From Citrobacter freundii (lineage in GTDB: Bacteria; Pseudomonadota; Gammaproteobacteria; Enterobacterales; Enterobacteriaceae): DNA of 64,000 bases. The notes under the pieces were generated by a model that had not been told where the DNA came from, did not search any database, and saw only the letters and a list, made by a program, of their open reading frames with translations. Each line of letters starts with the position of its first letter. Within the stretch, counting starts at the first letter, position 1. The stretch covers positions 372,001 to 436,000 of the forward strand of contig NZ_JAALBX010000001.1 in the NCBI RefSeq assembly GCF_011077955.1, read 5' to 3'. Positions 39,973 to 47,293 of this stretch are shown here, one piece after another. Position numbers and translations under genes: made by a program.

Positions 39973-42501
39973 TTATATCGGCCGACATGGCAGCAATAAA
40001 CCTTGCGCCTGCGCCGGGAGTGGTGTTGGCAGTACAATCCGGCACTGGACACCGTCGTCCCAACTCACCTGCATCGTCTCGCCAGGGCGGATACCCGCCA
40101 GCCAGGTGTTCCCTTCATCACCCACAATCCCTGTTTGTGAACCATTTTCATTATTTATTTCCGCGCCAAATGGCGGCGCGCTTCCATCAGCAAGCTTGAT
40201 AACAACCATCGCTTTTTTACCTGCGATAATGCCGAACCTGCGATAACCAATAGCACCTTCCGTTAAGGTTCCTGAAACAACTGAACGCGTAGCATCCATA
40301 TCTGCTGGCAATGAATCGAGATCCACACCGATATTATTGCGGTAATAATTGGTAATATCGCTCACCACCGCTTTACCAAACATATTGGTATGGGTAATAC
40401 CGCCGTAACCATGAATCGGCACGTCGCTAACACCGTTAGTATCAACGAGCATACGTGTCCCACCGCTTGTGGTAGTACGGTGTAATGCCATGCCATGCGT
40501 TGTTGCAGTCATCCCGCCCTGCATAGAAAGACCAATAGCTTTATTATCTGTACCCTCTACGCTTGCGTTGGCGGTGAGACTTGCTATATCGCCTTCATGC
40601 GTAAAATAACCACTACCACTACCGCTACCGTTATTACCCACACCCGCGCTAAGTCGATAATTATTGTTATCATCAATGCGCTGGTAATAACTCATATTAT
40701 GGCTTGTATTACCACCGCTTGTCTGGCCGTTGTAACTTAATGTACCGTTCTCACCCCACGGCAATGTCAATGAGACATATACGCCATCATCATTCGAGCC
40801 ATCTGACTGGTTGCGGAATACCGACAGGCTAAGGCTGGTATTTTTAAACTTACCCAGATCAAAGAAACTGGATATTGAAAGGTTTAAGTTATTACTGGTC
40901 GCACGATCCCAATATGTCTGGTGACTAAAGTTAAGAAATGCGCTTAAATTTAGTGAGGTGAACTGTTTGTTCATTGTAATGGTATACAGTTCTTTATTTT
41001 CCCCACTGTTATCCCCATTGTTATAGCGCCTATCCAGATATTGAGTCATATTCATAAAGTTTCGCTCGGAGAAGCGATAACCCGCAAAGGTCACTTCACT
41101 GTTATAATCATCAAAACGTTTTGAATAGCTCACTCGATAGGAGTTACCTGATTTGTCACTTTCATTAGGCAAGCTCGCTCTTGAGCGCGTAACGTCAAAC
41201 GCTATTGCACCAAAATCCACCAGATCACGACCAATACCTACTGCCGCCTGGTTATAGTCCCCGGCAAATAATCCACCACCATAGATCGACCAGCTACTAT
41301 TGACCCCCCAGGAAAACTCGCTGGTAGCAAATTCAGGCCCTTGTGTGTGATGGTCAAAATCAGACGGCTTACCAACCGCTACTTTGTATCGAATCATACC
41401 AGGTCGAGTCAGATAGGGGATGCTTGCAGTTTCTACCTGCCATGTACGCACGCTCCCATCTTGCTCCTCAACTTTGACATCCAGCGTACCGGAAACTGAA
41501 GAATTCAAATCCTGAATACGGAAAGGACCCGAGGCGACGGTGGTCTCATATATCACTCGGCCTTGTTGGCTGACGGTAACCTTCGCGTTGGTTTTTGCCA
41601 CACCAACCACTTCAGGCGCATAACCGCGCAGATTCGGTGGTAACTGCTGATTATCTGTCGCCAGGCTCGCACCACTAAAGCGAAAGCTGTCAAATAAGGA
41701 AGAGTTCAGGTAGTTTTCACCAATCATTAACTGCGCTTTTAATGACGTAATCGCCCGATACGCGTAATAACGACTCCAGTCCCAACTCTTCTGCGTTTCT
41801 TGATTTTTCTGATGGTCATACTGAGCCTGCCAGTCGGCCCGCAGACGCCATGGCCCAATATTAGCGCCTGTCGTGCCGTTTCCACTTACCGAGTCATCTC
41901 TTTCGCTATTCGATTGTTTGGTGGACATAGCGTTGACGTTGTAGTCAAATAGAATGCCGGGGATCCCATCCTCCCAGCGTGACGGCGGATCCCAGTCTTC
42001 TGCGGTATACTCCAGATAAGCTTGCGGCACATTAATGTATAATGCGCTTTTGCCGAGATCTGGCCGTAACGTTATTCCCTCTAAGGACGAAACGTCGAGA
42101 CACTCATTGTTATGCCACCATGTGGCTTTTTTCAGAACGTCGTCCTTTAATCCAAATAACTTTACCATCTCGACGGTTAAACACGCTGAACTCCCATTGG
42201 GATCGTTATCGGGAACAATAAATTTAATCTTTTGTTCTGGTACTTCAGCCTTATTAACATGAATAGTCAGTGAATATTCTCCAGGCATCAGATAACCTGC
42301 TCTGGAAAACTGGCTCAGATTGACGTTGTTCTTTTCTTTAACATCTAACACATCAGCATTAAACTCTATTGAATCTTCTGCTCGAGAATTTTTAACAATA
42401 GAAAACGAGATAGTTATTATGATCGCAACCAGTCGCATCATGCCAACATAGGGTGGCTTATGTGCGCGTGATTTCTTTTTCTCTCTTTTTTGTTTAATCA
42501 T
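39973..42501 (-). CDS. Fimbrial outer-membrane usher (PapC/FimD family)
   Basis: 842 residues from the ATG at 42501; the frame also extends to a TTG at 42516 inside the preceding gene. Order: signal peptide, N-terminal chaperone-binding domain (IEFNADVLDV), 24-strand barrel with the plug domain (about 240-330; LPPNLRGYAPEVVGVAKTNAKV), and two C-terminal domains (FGAEINNENGSQTGIVGDEGNTWLAG). Two cysteines near the end (QCRIVLPTPL, LLPCRPI) fit the usher C-terminal disulfide. The first ~21 residues are very basic (KQKREKKKSRAHK) before the hydrophobic signal helix, so a later start (the MMRLV methionines) is possible. Confidence 0.93.
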   Translation of the reverse strand: MIKQKREKKKSRAHKPPYVGMMRLVAIIITISFSIVKNSRAEDSIEFNADVLDVKEKNNVNLSQFSRAGYLMPGEYSLTIHVNKAEVPEQKIKFIVPDNDPNGSSACLTVEMVKLFGLKDDVLKKATWWHNNECLDVSSLEGITLRPDLGKSALYINVPQAYLEYTAEDWDPPSRWEDGIPGILFDYNVNAMSTKQSNSERDDSVSGNGTTGANIGPWRLRADWQAQYDHQKNQETQKSWDWSRYYAYRAITSLKAQLMIGENYLNSSLFDSFRFSGASLATDNQQLPPNLRGYAPEVVGVAKTNAKVTVSQQGRVIYETTVASGPFRIQDLNSSVSGTLDVKVEEQDGSVRTWQVETASIPYLTRPGMIRYKVAVGKPSDFDHHTQGPEFATSEFSWGVNSSWSIYGGGLFAGDYNQAAVGIGRDLVDFGAIAFDVTRSRASLPNESDKSGNSYRVSYSKRFDDYNSEVTFAGYRFSERNFMNMTQYLDRRYNNGDNSGENKELYTITMNKQFTSLNLSAFLNFSHQTYWDRATSNNLNLSISSFFDLGKFKNTSLSLSVFRNQSDGSNDDGVYVSLTLPWGENGTLSYNGQTSGGNTSHNMSYYQRIDDNNNYRLSAGVGNNGSGSGSGYFTHEGDIASLTANASVEGTDNKAIGLSMQGGMTATTHGMALHRTTTSGGTRMLVDTNGVSDVPIHGYGGITHTNMFGKAVVSDITNYYRNNIGVDLDSLPADMDATRSVVSGTLTEGAIGYRRFGIIAGKKAMVVIKLADGSAPPFGAEINNENGSQTGIVGDEGNTWLAGIRPGETMQVSWDDGVQCRIVLPTPLPAQAQGLLLPCRPI

Positions 42502-42502
42502 T

Positions 42503-43027
42503 TCAGAAATAATCAACTTTTAAACGCAGCACAGCAGGAGTTCCACCCGCATTACTTGCATGATTGTTACCGACGAGTTGAAGCGTATAATTAAGGTGTT
42601 GAGAGTCTGTAGATAAAGAGACATCCGGCAATGGTTGCCCCGGAAGCGCAATATGGCCTTGCGAATCGATTATTTTCACTTGGGTTTCTAAAGTGCCTGA
42701 CACCGCAAATAAACCTTTCTTTGACGGTACGTCAAAGGTAGTTACAAATCGATGGTCATCGTTTTGATAAGAATTGCAATTTATCAGTGCGATGGATAAA
42801 TGGCTTACAGATCTCATACCCGACTTTGTATTTCCATCGATCGTTTCATCATCCATACTAATGCTCTGATCGCGTTCTTTTGTATCAATTGAACAGGCAG
42901 ACTCAAAAATACTGCCCTGCATGCTTACACGACCATAGTCATGCACTACTCTTTGTGAATGAGCATTTGCACAAACACAAAACGCAAGCATGCAAGGAAG
43001 GGTTTTCAATCTTAAATGAATGAACAT
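42503..43027 (-). CDS. Fimbrial minor subunit, PapH/MrpB-like
   Basis: 174 residues. Signal peptide with ACVCANAHS-like end. Pilin pattern with cysteines in SACSIDT and LINCNS, and the C-terminal strand TPAVLRLKVDYF. Its place between the major pilin and the usher is that of PapH/MrpB-type subunits, which terminate and anchor the rod. Its stop lies 1 base before the usher ATG (TGAAATG), suggesting coupled translation. Anchor role is inferred from position. Confidence 0.82.
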   Translation of the reverse strand: MFIHLRLKTLPCMLAFCVCANAHSQRVVHDYGRVSMQGSIFESACSIDTKERDQSISMDDETIDGNTKSGMRSVSHLSIALINCNSYQNDDHRFVTTFDVPSKKGLFAVSGTLETQVKIIDSQGHIALPGQPLPDVSLSTDSQHLNYTLQLVGNNHASNAGGTPAVLRLKVDYF

Positions 43028-43139
43028 TTAGCCTTCCCGTATCATTAAAATTAGTGTACCGATAAACAATATTTCGCCAGTAAAAGATATTAAAAGCCGG
43101 ATACCATAAGTAGCCGGCTTTTATCTTTACGACCAGTTA

Positions 43140-43682
43140 TTACTGGTAGCTGAGCGTAAAGTCTGCAATAGACTGGAAGCTCCCCGGAACAATAACTGCA
43201 GGCTCGGTTTCGCTGACATCTGCGTCACCTTGCAGATAAGCTGAGAAAGCCAGAGTGTTGTTACCATTTTGCAGTTTCTGCGCAGGAGAAGGTGCGCCCA
43301 GGGTGATAACTTCGCCAGAACCATTCGTTATTGCAATAGATGCGCCTTTAGCAGTACCAGTAATGCCTAAAAGGTCTTTATTACCGGTTGAAGGCGCACC
43401 GGTAAAGGTTGCTGATACACTTTTCAGAGTGGAGGTATCACACTGTTCCAGTTTGATTTCAAACGGACGCGGCTCAGAGGTGCCCCCATCTTTCAAAGCT
43501 ACACTTGAGATTTCACCTAAATTAATAGTCTGATCAACAGAATCAGGCGAAATAGAACACGGCGCATCAATAATTGAGCCAACAAATGTTACTGTTCCGT
43601 GTCCCTGATCGGCTGCGTTAGCATTCGCTGCAGCGAAACCAATAGTCATAAGAGCGGCTACAACTGTTTTCATAGTCTTCAT
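43140..43682 (-). CDS. Major fimbrial subunit (pilin)
   Basis: 180 residues. Signal peptide MKTMKTVVAALMTIGFAAANANA, mature AADQGHGTVTFVGSIIDAPCSI: the N-terminal donor strand (GTVTF) and the first cysteine. The second cysteine is in EIKLEQCDTS, and the C-terminal beta-zipper FQSIADFTLSYQ ends with the penultimate tyrosine. MrpA/SmfA/PapA-like. First gene of the operon with the largest upstream region; AGGA lies 10 bases before the first ATG. Confidence 0.93.
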   Translation of the reverse strand: MKTMKTVVAALMTIGFAAANANAADQGHGTVTFVGSIIDAPCSISPDSVDQTINLGEISSVALKDGGTSEPRPFEIKLEQCDTSTLKSVSATFTGAPSTGNKDLLGITGTAKGASIAITNGSGEVITLGAPSPAQKLQNGNNTLAFSAYLQGDADVSETEPAVIVPGSFQSIADFTLSYQ

Positions 43683-44079
43683 GTTTACATATTCCTAGTA
43701 TATTACTTCACACGTTTCGCTATCACATCACTCATAATTCATTCCCGGAATAAATGAAATGATGCAAACTACAAGCTAAATATTATTATTGGTACAGTAT
43801 GTTGCTAACCAATATTTTTATATTCTCACACGGCGAGCGGCATTAAAACAAAACAATGTGAGTCCATGTGTGGACTAAGAATATTTGACATATAAAGTAT
43901 TAACTTTCATACAGTTAACAACATTTCATAATTAATTACTACATCTTGTAGTTGTTCTACTTTATCTATTGATTTAAATTGTATTCATAAGCTAAATACC
44001 TTTACCAAGAAATTAATATTTTATTTTTTCTTAATAATGAATTTTTATATGTGAAGTATAAAATTAACGGATTCTAACT
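43683..44079. other. AT-rich divergent promoter region of the fimbrial operon
   Basis: 397 strongly AT-rich bases between the major pilin and an orphan ORF. A short hairpin GTCCA-TGTG-TGGAC lies at 43862-43875. No pair of long inverted repeats that would flank an invertible promoter element was found, and no recombinase gene is adjacent. H-NS-type silencing is plausible from composition only. Confidence 0.6.
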
Positions 44080-44412
44080 ATGGACAACCTTCAAAAAACC
44101 ACAGCGTTAACGCTTTGCAGTGGAGTGTCGTCTTTATCACTTATTCACTCTTTTGAAGAGTATGTGAATTGGTACTTTGTCAATTTTGATTTCAGCATGT
44201 TTGAGCCTGAAGAAATCAAAGCAGTACTCTATGAGGATCAGCCCGATCATTACCCCTGCATTCCTATTAAAATAGAAGATTATCATGTATTTAATGTGAT
44301 ATATCTGGATGAAAGCCTTGCGCGCCACCTTAAAACAAGCCGGTTTGCCGGACGCCATTGCCACTATGTTGGCGGATTCAGACATTGGCGCCGCCAAAGG
44401 TGGGCTGTTTGA
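44080..44412 (+). CDS. Orphan ORF at the island edge, 3' end fused to qorB DNA
   Basis: 110 codons, ATG after a weak ribosome site (CGGAT). I do not recognise the protein. Residues 1 to about 78 (MDNLQKTTALTLCSGV... to HVFNVIYLDE) are AT-rich island DNA and look protein-like, acidic and aromatic. The last ~32 residues (HLKTSRFAGRHCHYVGGFRHWRRQRWAV) come from qorB DNA read in the wrong frame, so the native C-terminus has been lost. It could be the start of a regulator transcribed divergently from the pilin, but nothing in it proves that. Confidence 0.4.
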   Translation: MDNLQKTTALTLCSGVSSLSLIHSFEEYVNWYFVNFDFSMFEPEEIKAVLYEDQPDHYPCIPIKIEDYHVFNVIYLDESLARHLKTSRFAGRHCHYVGGFRHWRRQRWAV

Positions 44413-44488
44413 TGACAGCCATCAGTTGAGCCGCCTGATTGGCCGTCCAACAACGTCGATTGACGACAGCCTGAAGGCCATCCTGTAA
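44309..44488 (+). pseudogene. qorB: 3' remnant of qorB (ytfG), quinone oxidoreductase 2
   Basis: In the frame of position 44309 the DNA encodes about 59 residues to a TAA at 44486: LKQAGLPDAIATMLADSDIG, then AAKGGLFDDSHQLSRLIGRP, then TTSIDDSLKAIL. This matches the C-terminus of E. coli QorB (GLPDGLADMLADSDVGASKG..., LSKLIGHPTT), an NADPH-dependent quinone oxidoreductase of the NmrA/SDR type. The NAD-binding N-terminal ~220 residues are absent: a TGA lies just upstream in frame and composition changes to AT rich. It is the scar of the event that placed the fimbrial island here. ytfF follows (after araC-type gene) as in K-12. Confidence 0.85.
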
Positions 44489-44534
44489 TTGTTAATCAGC
44501 GGTTAATTTTCATAGCCATGCCACGGCTCACCCC

Positions 44535-44540
44535 TATAAT
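44535..44540 (+). promoter_or_regulatory. -10 box of the AraC-type gene
   Basis: Perfect TATAAT 31 bases upstream of the GTG start of the AraC-type gene. No clear -35 at 16-18 bp, which would fit an activated or auto-regulated promoter. Confidence 0.5.
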
Positions 44541-44570
44541 GAAGAAAGCACGGTTAAAGGGGGGTGAGTT

Positions 44571-45398
44571 GTGCAAGGCGTACCAGACCAGTTTTCCGAT
44601 GAGAAAGACAACGCCCGCTTTCGGCATTTAGCCGGGATACCAGGAGTTGAGCTTTATCATGCTCATATTGCCCATTACACCTTCGAACCTCACACCCACG
44701 AAGCCTTTGGCGTTGGCACTATCGAATGGGGAGCCGAGCGCTTTCGCTATCGCGGGGCCGAGCATGTGGCGGCGGTGAATTCGTTGGTCACAATGAACCC
44801 GGACGAACTTCATACCGGCGAGGCGGCCACCCACGACGGCTGGCGTTATCGGATGATCTATATAGAGCCGGCGATGCTTGAGCGAATGACGGGGATGAAA
44901 GAGTGGTGGTTCACTGAGGTAGAACGCCACGACCCGGCGCGTGCTCAGGTGACGGGTAAGATAATATATGACCTGTGGCATCAACCCGATCCGCTGGCGC
45001 AACAAGGCCTGCTACTGGATCTTATCGACACGTTCCGACCGTACGCCCGCCATGGCAGTAAGCGCAACACCACCGGGCAAACGCGATTCGACCGGGTACG
45101 CGATTATCTGCACGATAATTACATGCACGCGCTGAGCCTTGATGAACTCGCGCGTGAGGCAGCGCTCAGCCCGTTTCATTTCCTGCGTCAATTTAAAGCG
45201 CACTTTCACGTTACCCCGCATCAGATGCTGATGGCAGTACGGTTATGGCGGGCCAAGGAGTTTTTGACGCGCGGAATGCCCGCCGCCGAAGTGGCCATCG
45301 CAACCGGACTTAGCGACCAGTCGCATTTAACACGTGCCTTTACCCGCCGCTACGGCATCACGCCGGTGCGTTATCAAAAACAAGTGTTCAGAGGATAA
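44571..45398 (+). CDS. AraC-family transcriptional regulator
   Basis: 275 residues from a GTG preceded by GGGGGGTGAG. N-terminal cupin/AraC-binding domain (about 25-150; HTHEAFGVGTIEWG, NPDELHTGEA) and a C-terminal double helix-turn-helix (about 175-272; LSLDELAREAALSPFHFLRQFKAHFHVTPHQ then AAEVAIATGLSDQSHLTRAFTRRYGITPVRY). It sits 76 bases upstream of ytfF in the same direction, so it may control that exporter gene. Not present at this site in K-12. Effector unknown. Confidence 0.88.
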   Translation: MQGVPDQFSDEKDNARFRHLAGIPGVELYHAHIAHYTFEPHTHEAFGVGTIEWGAERFRYRGAEHVAAVNSLVTMNPDELHTGEAATHDGWRYRMIYIEPAMLERMTGMKEWWFTEVERHDPARAQVTGKIIYDLWHQPDPLAQQGLLLDLIDTFRPYARHGSKRNTTGQTRFDRVRDYLHDNYMHALSLDELAREAALSPFHFLRQFKAHFHVTPHQMLMAVRLWRAKEFLTRGMPAAEVAIATGLSDQSHLTRAFTRRYGITPVRYQKQVFRG

Positions 45399-45474
45399 GA
45401 GCGCAATCTCGTACAATAAATCGCTCCCTTTCCCCTTCACACTGCGTTCAGGTCTGTATTAATCGGGATGCGTT

Positions 45475-46449
45475 ATGGTTGCTGGAGTGTTGTTCGCCCT
45501 CGCCGCAGGGTTGATGTGGGGATTGATTTTTGTAGGGCCGCTTATCGTGCCGGAATACCCGGCGGCGTTACAATCAATGGGGCGCTATCTGGCGCTAGGG
45601 CTGATTGCCCTTCCCATCGCCTGGCTTGGCCGCCGCCGTTTGATGCAGCTCTCCGCACATGACTGGTGGACGGCGTTATTTCTTTCGGCTGTAGGCAACC
45701 TCATTTATTACGTCTGCCTTGCCAGCGCTATCCAACGCACCGGCGCACCGGTGTCCACTATGATTATCGGCACGCTGCCGGTCGTGATCCCGGTCTTCGC
45801 TAATTTCCTTTACAGCCAACGCGACGGGAAAATTCCGTGGCGCCAGTTAGCCCCTTCTCTGCTGCTTATCGCCTTTGGCCTGATGCTGGTCAACTATGCC
45901 GAATTGCGCGCAGGCGTGGTGGAATTTGACGTATGGCGCTATGGCAGCGGGATCGCGCTGGCGCTGGTGTCGGTGGTGTGCTGGGCATGGTATGCGCTGC
46001 GCAACGCTCGCTGGTTGCGTGAACATCCCGATAAACCGCCAATGATGTGGGCCACGGCACAGGGGTTGGTGACGCTGCCGATGTCGCTGATTGGCTATGT
46101 GGCAGCATGCCTGTGGCTTTCTCATCAATCGTCGTCGTTCGCTTTGCCCTTCGGCCCACGCCCGGCCGTATTCATAACGCTGATGATAGCCATTGCGGTG
46201 CTGTGCTCATGGGTGGGCGCATTGTGCTGGAATGAAGCCAGCCAGCGGTTGCCGACGGTGATTTTAGGCCCGCTGATCGTTTTTGAAACGCTGGCGGGCC
46301 TGCTTTATACCTTCGTGCTGCGCCAGAGCCTGCCGCCCTTTATCACGGCGCTTGGCATTCTGTTGCTGGTCGCGGGCGTTGTGTTGGCGGTGCGCGCCAA
46401 ACCGCGGAAAAGGCCTTCTGACATCGTCCCCATCACGCCGGGATCCTGA
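45475..46449 (+). CDS. ytfF: EamA/DMT-family inner-membrane transporter YtfF
   Basis: 324 residues (E. coli 321). Ten hydrophobic segments forming two EamA repeats; conserved GLMWGLIFVGPLIVPEYPA at the start and GAPVSTMIIGTLPVVIPVFAN. Drug/metabolite-transporter exporter of unknown substrate. Follows the AraC-type gene, precedes ytfE. Its presence next to the qorB remnant preserves the K-12 order qorB-ytfF-ytfE-cycA. Confidence 0.92.
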   Translation: MVAGVLFALAAGLMWGLIFVGPLIVPEYPAALQSMGRYLALGLIALPIAWLGRRRLMQLSAHDWWTALFLSAVGNLIYYVCLASAIQRTGAPVSTMIIGTLPVVIPVFANFLYSQRDGKIPWRQLAPSLLLIAFGLMLVNYAELRAGVVEFDVWRYGSGIALALVSVVCWAWYALRNARWLREHPDKPPMMWATAQGLVTLPMSLIGYVAACLWLSHQSSSFALPFGPRPAVFITLMIAIAVLCSWVGALCWNEASQRLPTVILGPLIVFETLAGLLYTFVLRQSLPPFITALGILLLVAGVVLAVRAKPRKRPSDIVPITPGS

Positions 46450-46517
46450 ACGTTTACCGACGCTATTTCGCGTCGGTAATTGTATAGCTGACTCAAAAGG
46501 GTTATAGCTTTACCTTA

Positions 46518-46540
46518 AAGATGTATTTAAAATGCATCTT
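46518..46540. promoter_or_regulatory. NsrR operator of ytfE
   Basis: Inverted repeat AAGATGTATTT-A-AAATGCATCTT: two 11-bp half-sites around one base, differing from perfect symmetry at a single pair. It matches the NsrR consensus (AAGATGYATTT half-sites) and lies 27 bases upstream of the ytfE ATG. NsrR itself is encoded at 62650-63075. Confidence 0.93.
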
Positions 46541-46566
46541 ATATTCTGATGATTGAGGTAAATGCT

Positions 46567-47232
46567 ATGGCCTTACGTGACCAACCCTTAGGTGAACTGG
46601 CTTTAACCATTCCCCGTGCTTCTGCGCTGTTCCGTAAACACAATCTCGACTTCTGCTGTGGTGGCAAACAGACTCTGCTGCGCGCGGCCACCCGCCAGGA
46701 ACTCGATCTCGATGCCCTCGAAGCGGAACTGATGGCCCTTGCGGATGAACCGATGGAAAAAGAGTGGCGAACCGCGCCTCTTGCCGACATCATCGATCAC
46801 ATCATTGTGCGCTATCACGACCGTCACCGTGAACAGTTACCGGAACTGATTTACCAGGCCACCAAAGTGGAACGCGTGCATGCCGATAAGCCGAACGTAC
46901 CGAAAGGCCTGACCAAATACCTCACCATGCTGCATGAAGAGCTTTCCAGCCACATGATGAAAGAAGAGCAGATCCTGTTCCCGATGATCAAACAGGGGAT
47001 GGGCAGCCACGCCACCGGGCCGATTACGGTTATGGAAAGCGAGCATGATGAAGCGGGTGAACTGCTTGAGGTGATTAAGCACACCACCAATAACGTGACG
47101 CCGCCGCCGGAAGCCTGTACGACGTGGAAAGCGATGTATAACGGTATTAATGAGCTGATTGACGATCTGATGAATCACATCAGTCTTGAAAACAATGTTC
47201 TTTTTCCGCGTGCCCTCGCTGGAGAAAAATAA
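46567..47232 (+). CDS. ytfE: Iron-sulfur cluster repair protein YtfE (RIC)
   Basis: 221 residues (E. coli 220) from the ATG at 46567, 8 bases after GAGGT; an in-frame ATG at 46549 lies before the ribosome site. N-terminal ScdA_N domain with C30-C31 (DFCCGGKQ), then a hemerythrin-like di-iron domain with [44 protein letters not shown] and [12 protein letters not shown]-type (here [12 protein letters not shown]) ligands. Repairs Fe-S clusters damaged by nitric oxide or peroxide. NO-induced through the upstream NsrR site. Confidence 0.97.
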   Translation: MALRDQPLGELALTIPRASALFRKHNLDFCCGGKQTLLRAATRQELDLDALEAELMALADEPMEKEWRTAPLADIIDHIIVRYHDRHREQLPELIYQATKVERVHADKPNVPKGLTKYLTMLHEELSSHMMKEEQILFPMIKQGMGSHATGPITVMESEHDEAGELLEVIKHTTNNVTPPPEACTTWKAMYNGINELIDDLMNHISLENNVLFPRALAGEK

Positions 47233-47266
47233 GGCGCCTATCGAGCGCCCTTAAGAAGTCCCTGTT

Positions 47267-47291
47267 GGGCCATCATTGATGGCCCTTTTTT
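47267..47291. terminator. Terminator between ytfE and cycA
   Basis: Stem GGGCCATC / GATGGCCC with an ATT loop followed by TTTTTT. Lies between convergent genes and abuts the cycA stop. A second, weaker hairpin GGCGC-N7-GCGCC precedes it at about 47233-47249. Confidence 0.88.
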
Positions 47292-47293
47292 CG

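Noticed and set aside
43683-44079. Possible fimS-like invertible promoter element
   Set aside because: Only short hairpins are present; no matched flanking inverted repeats and no FimB/MrpI-type recombinase in the window.
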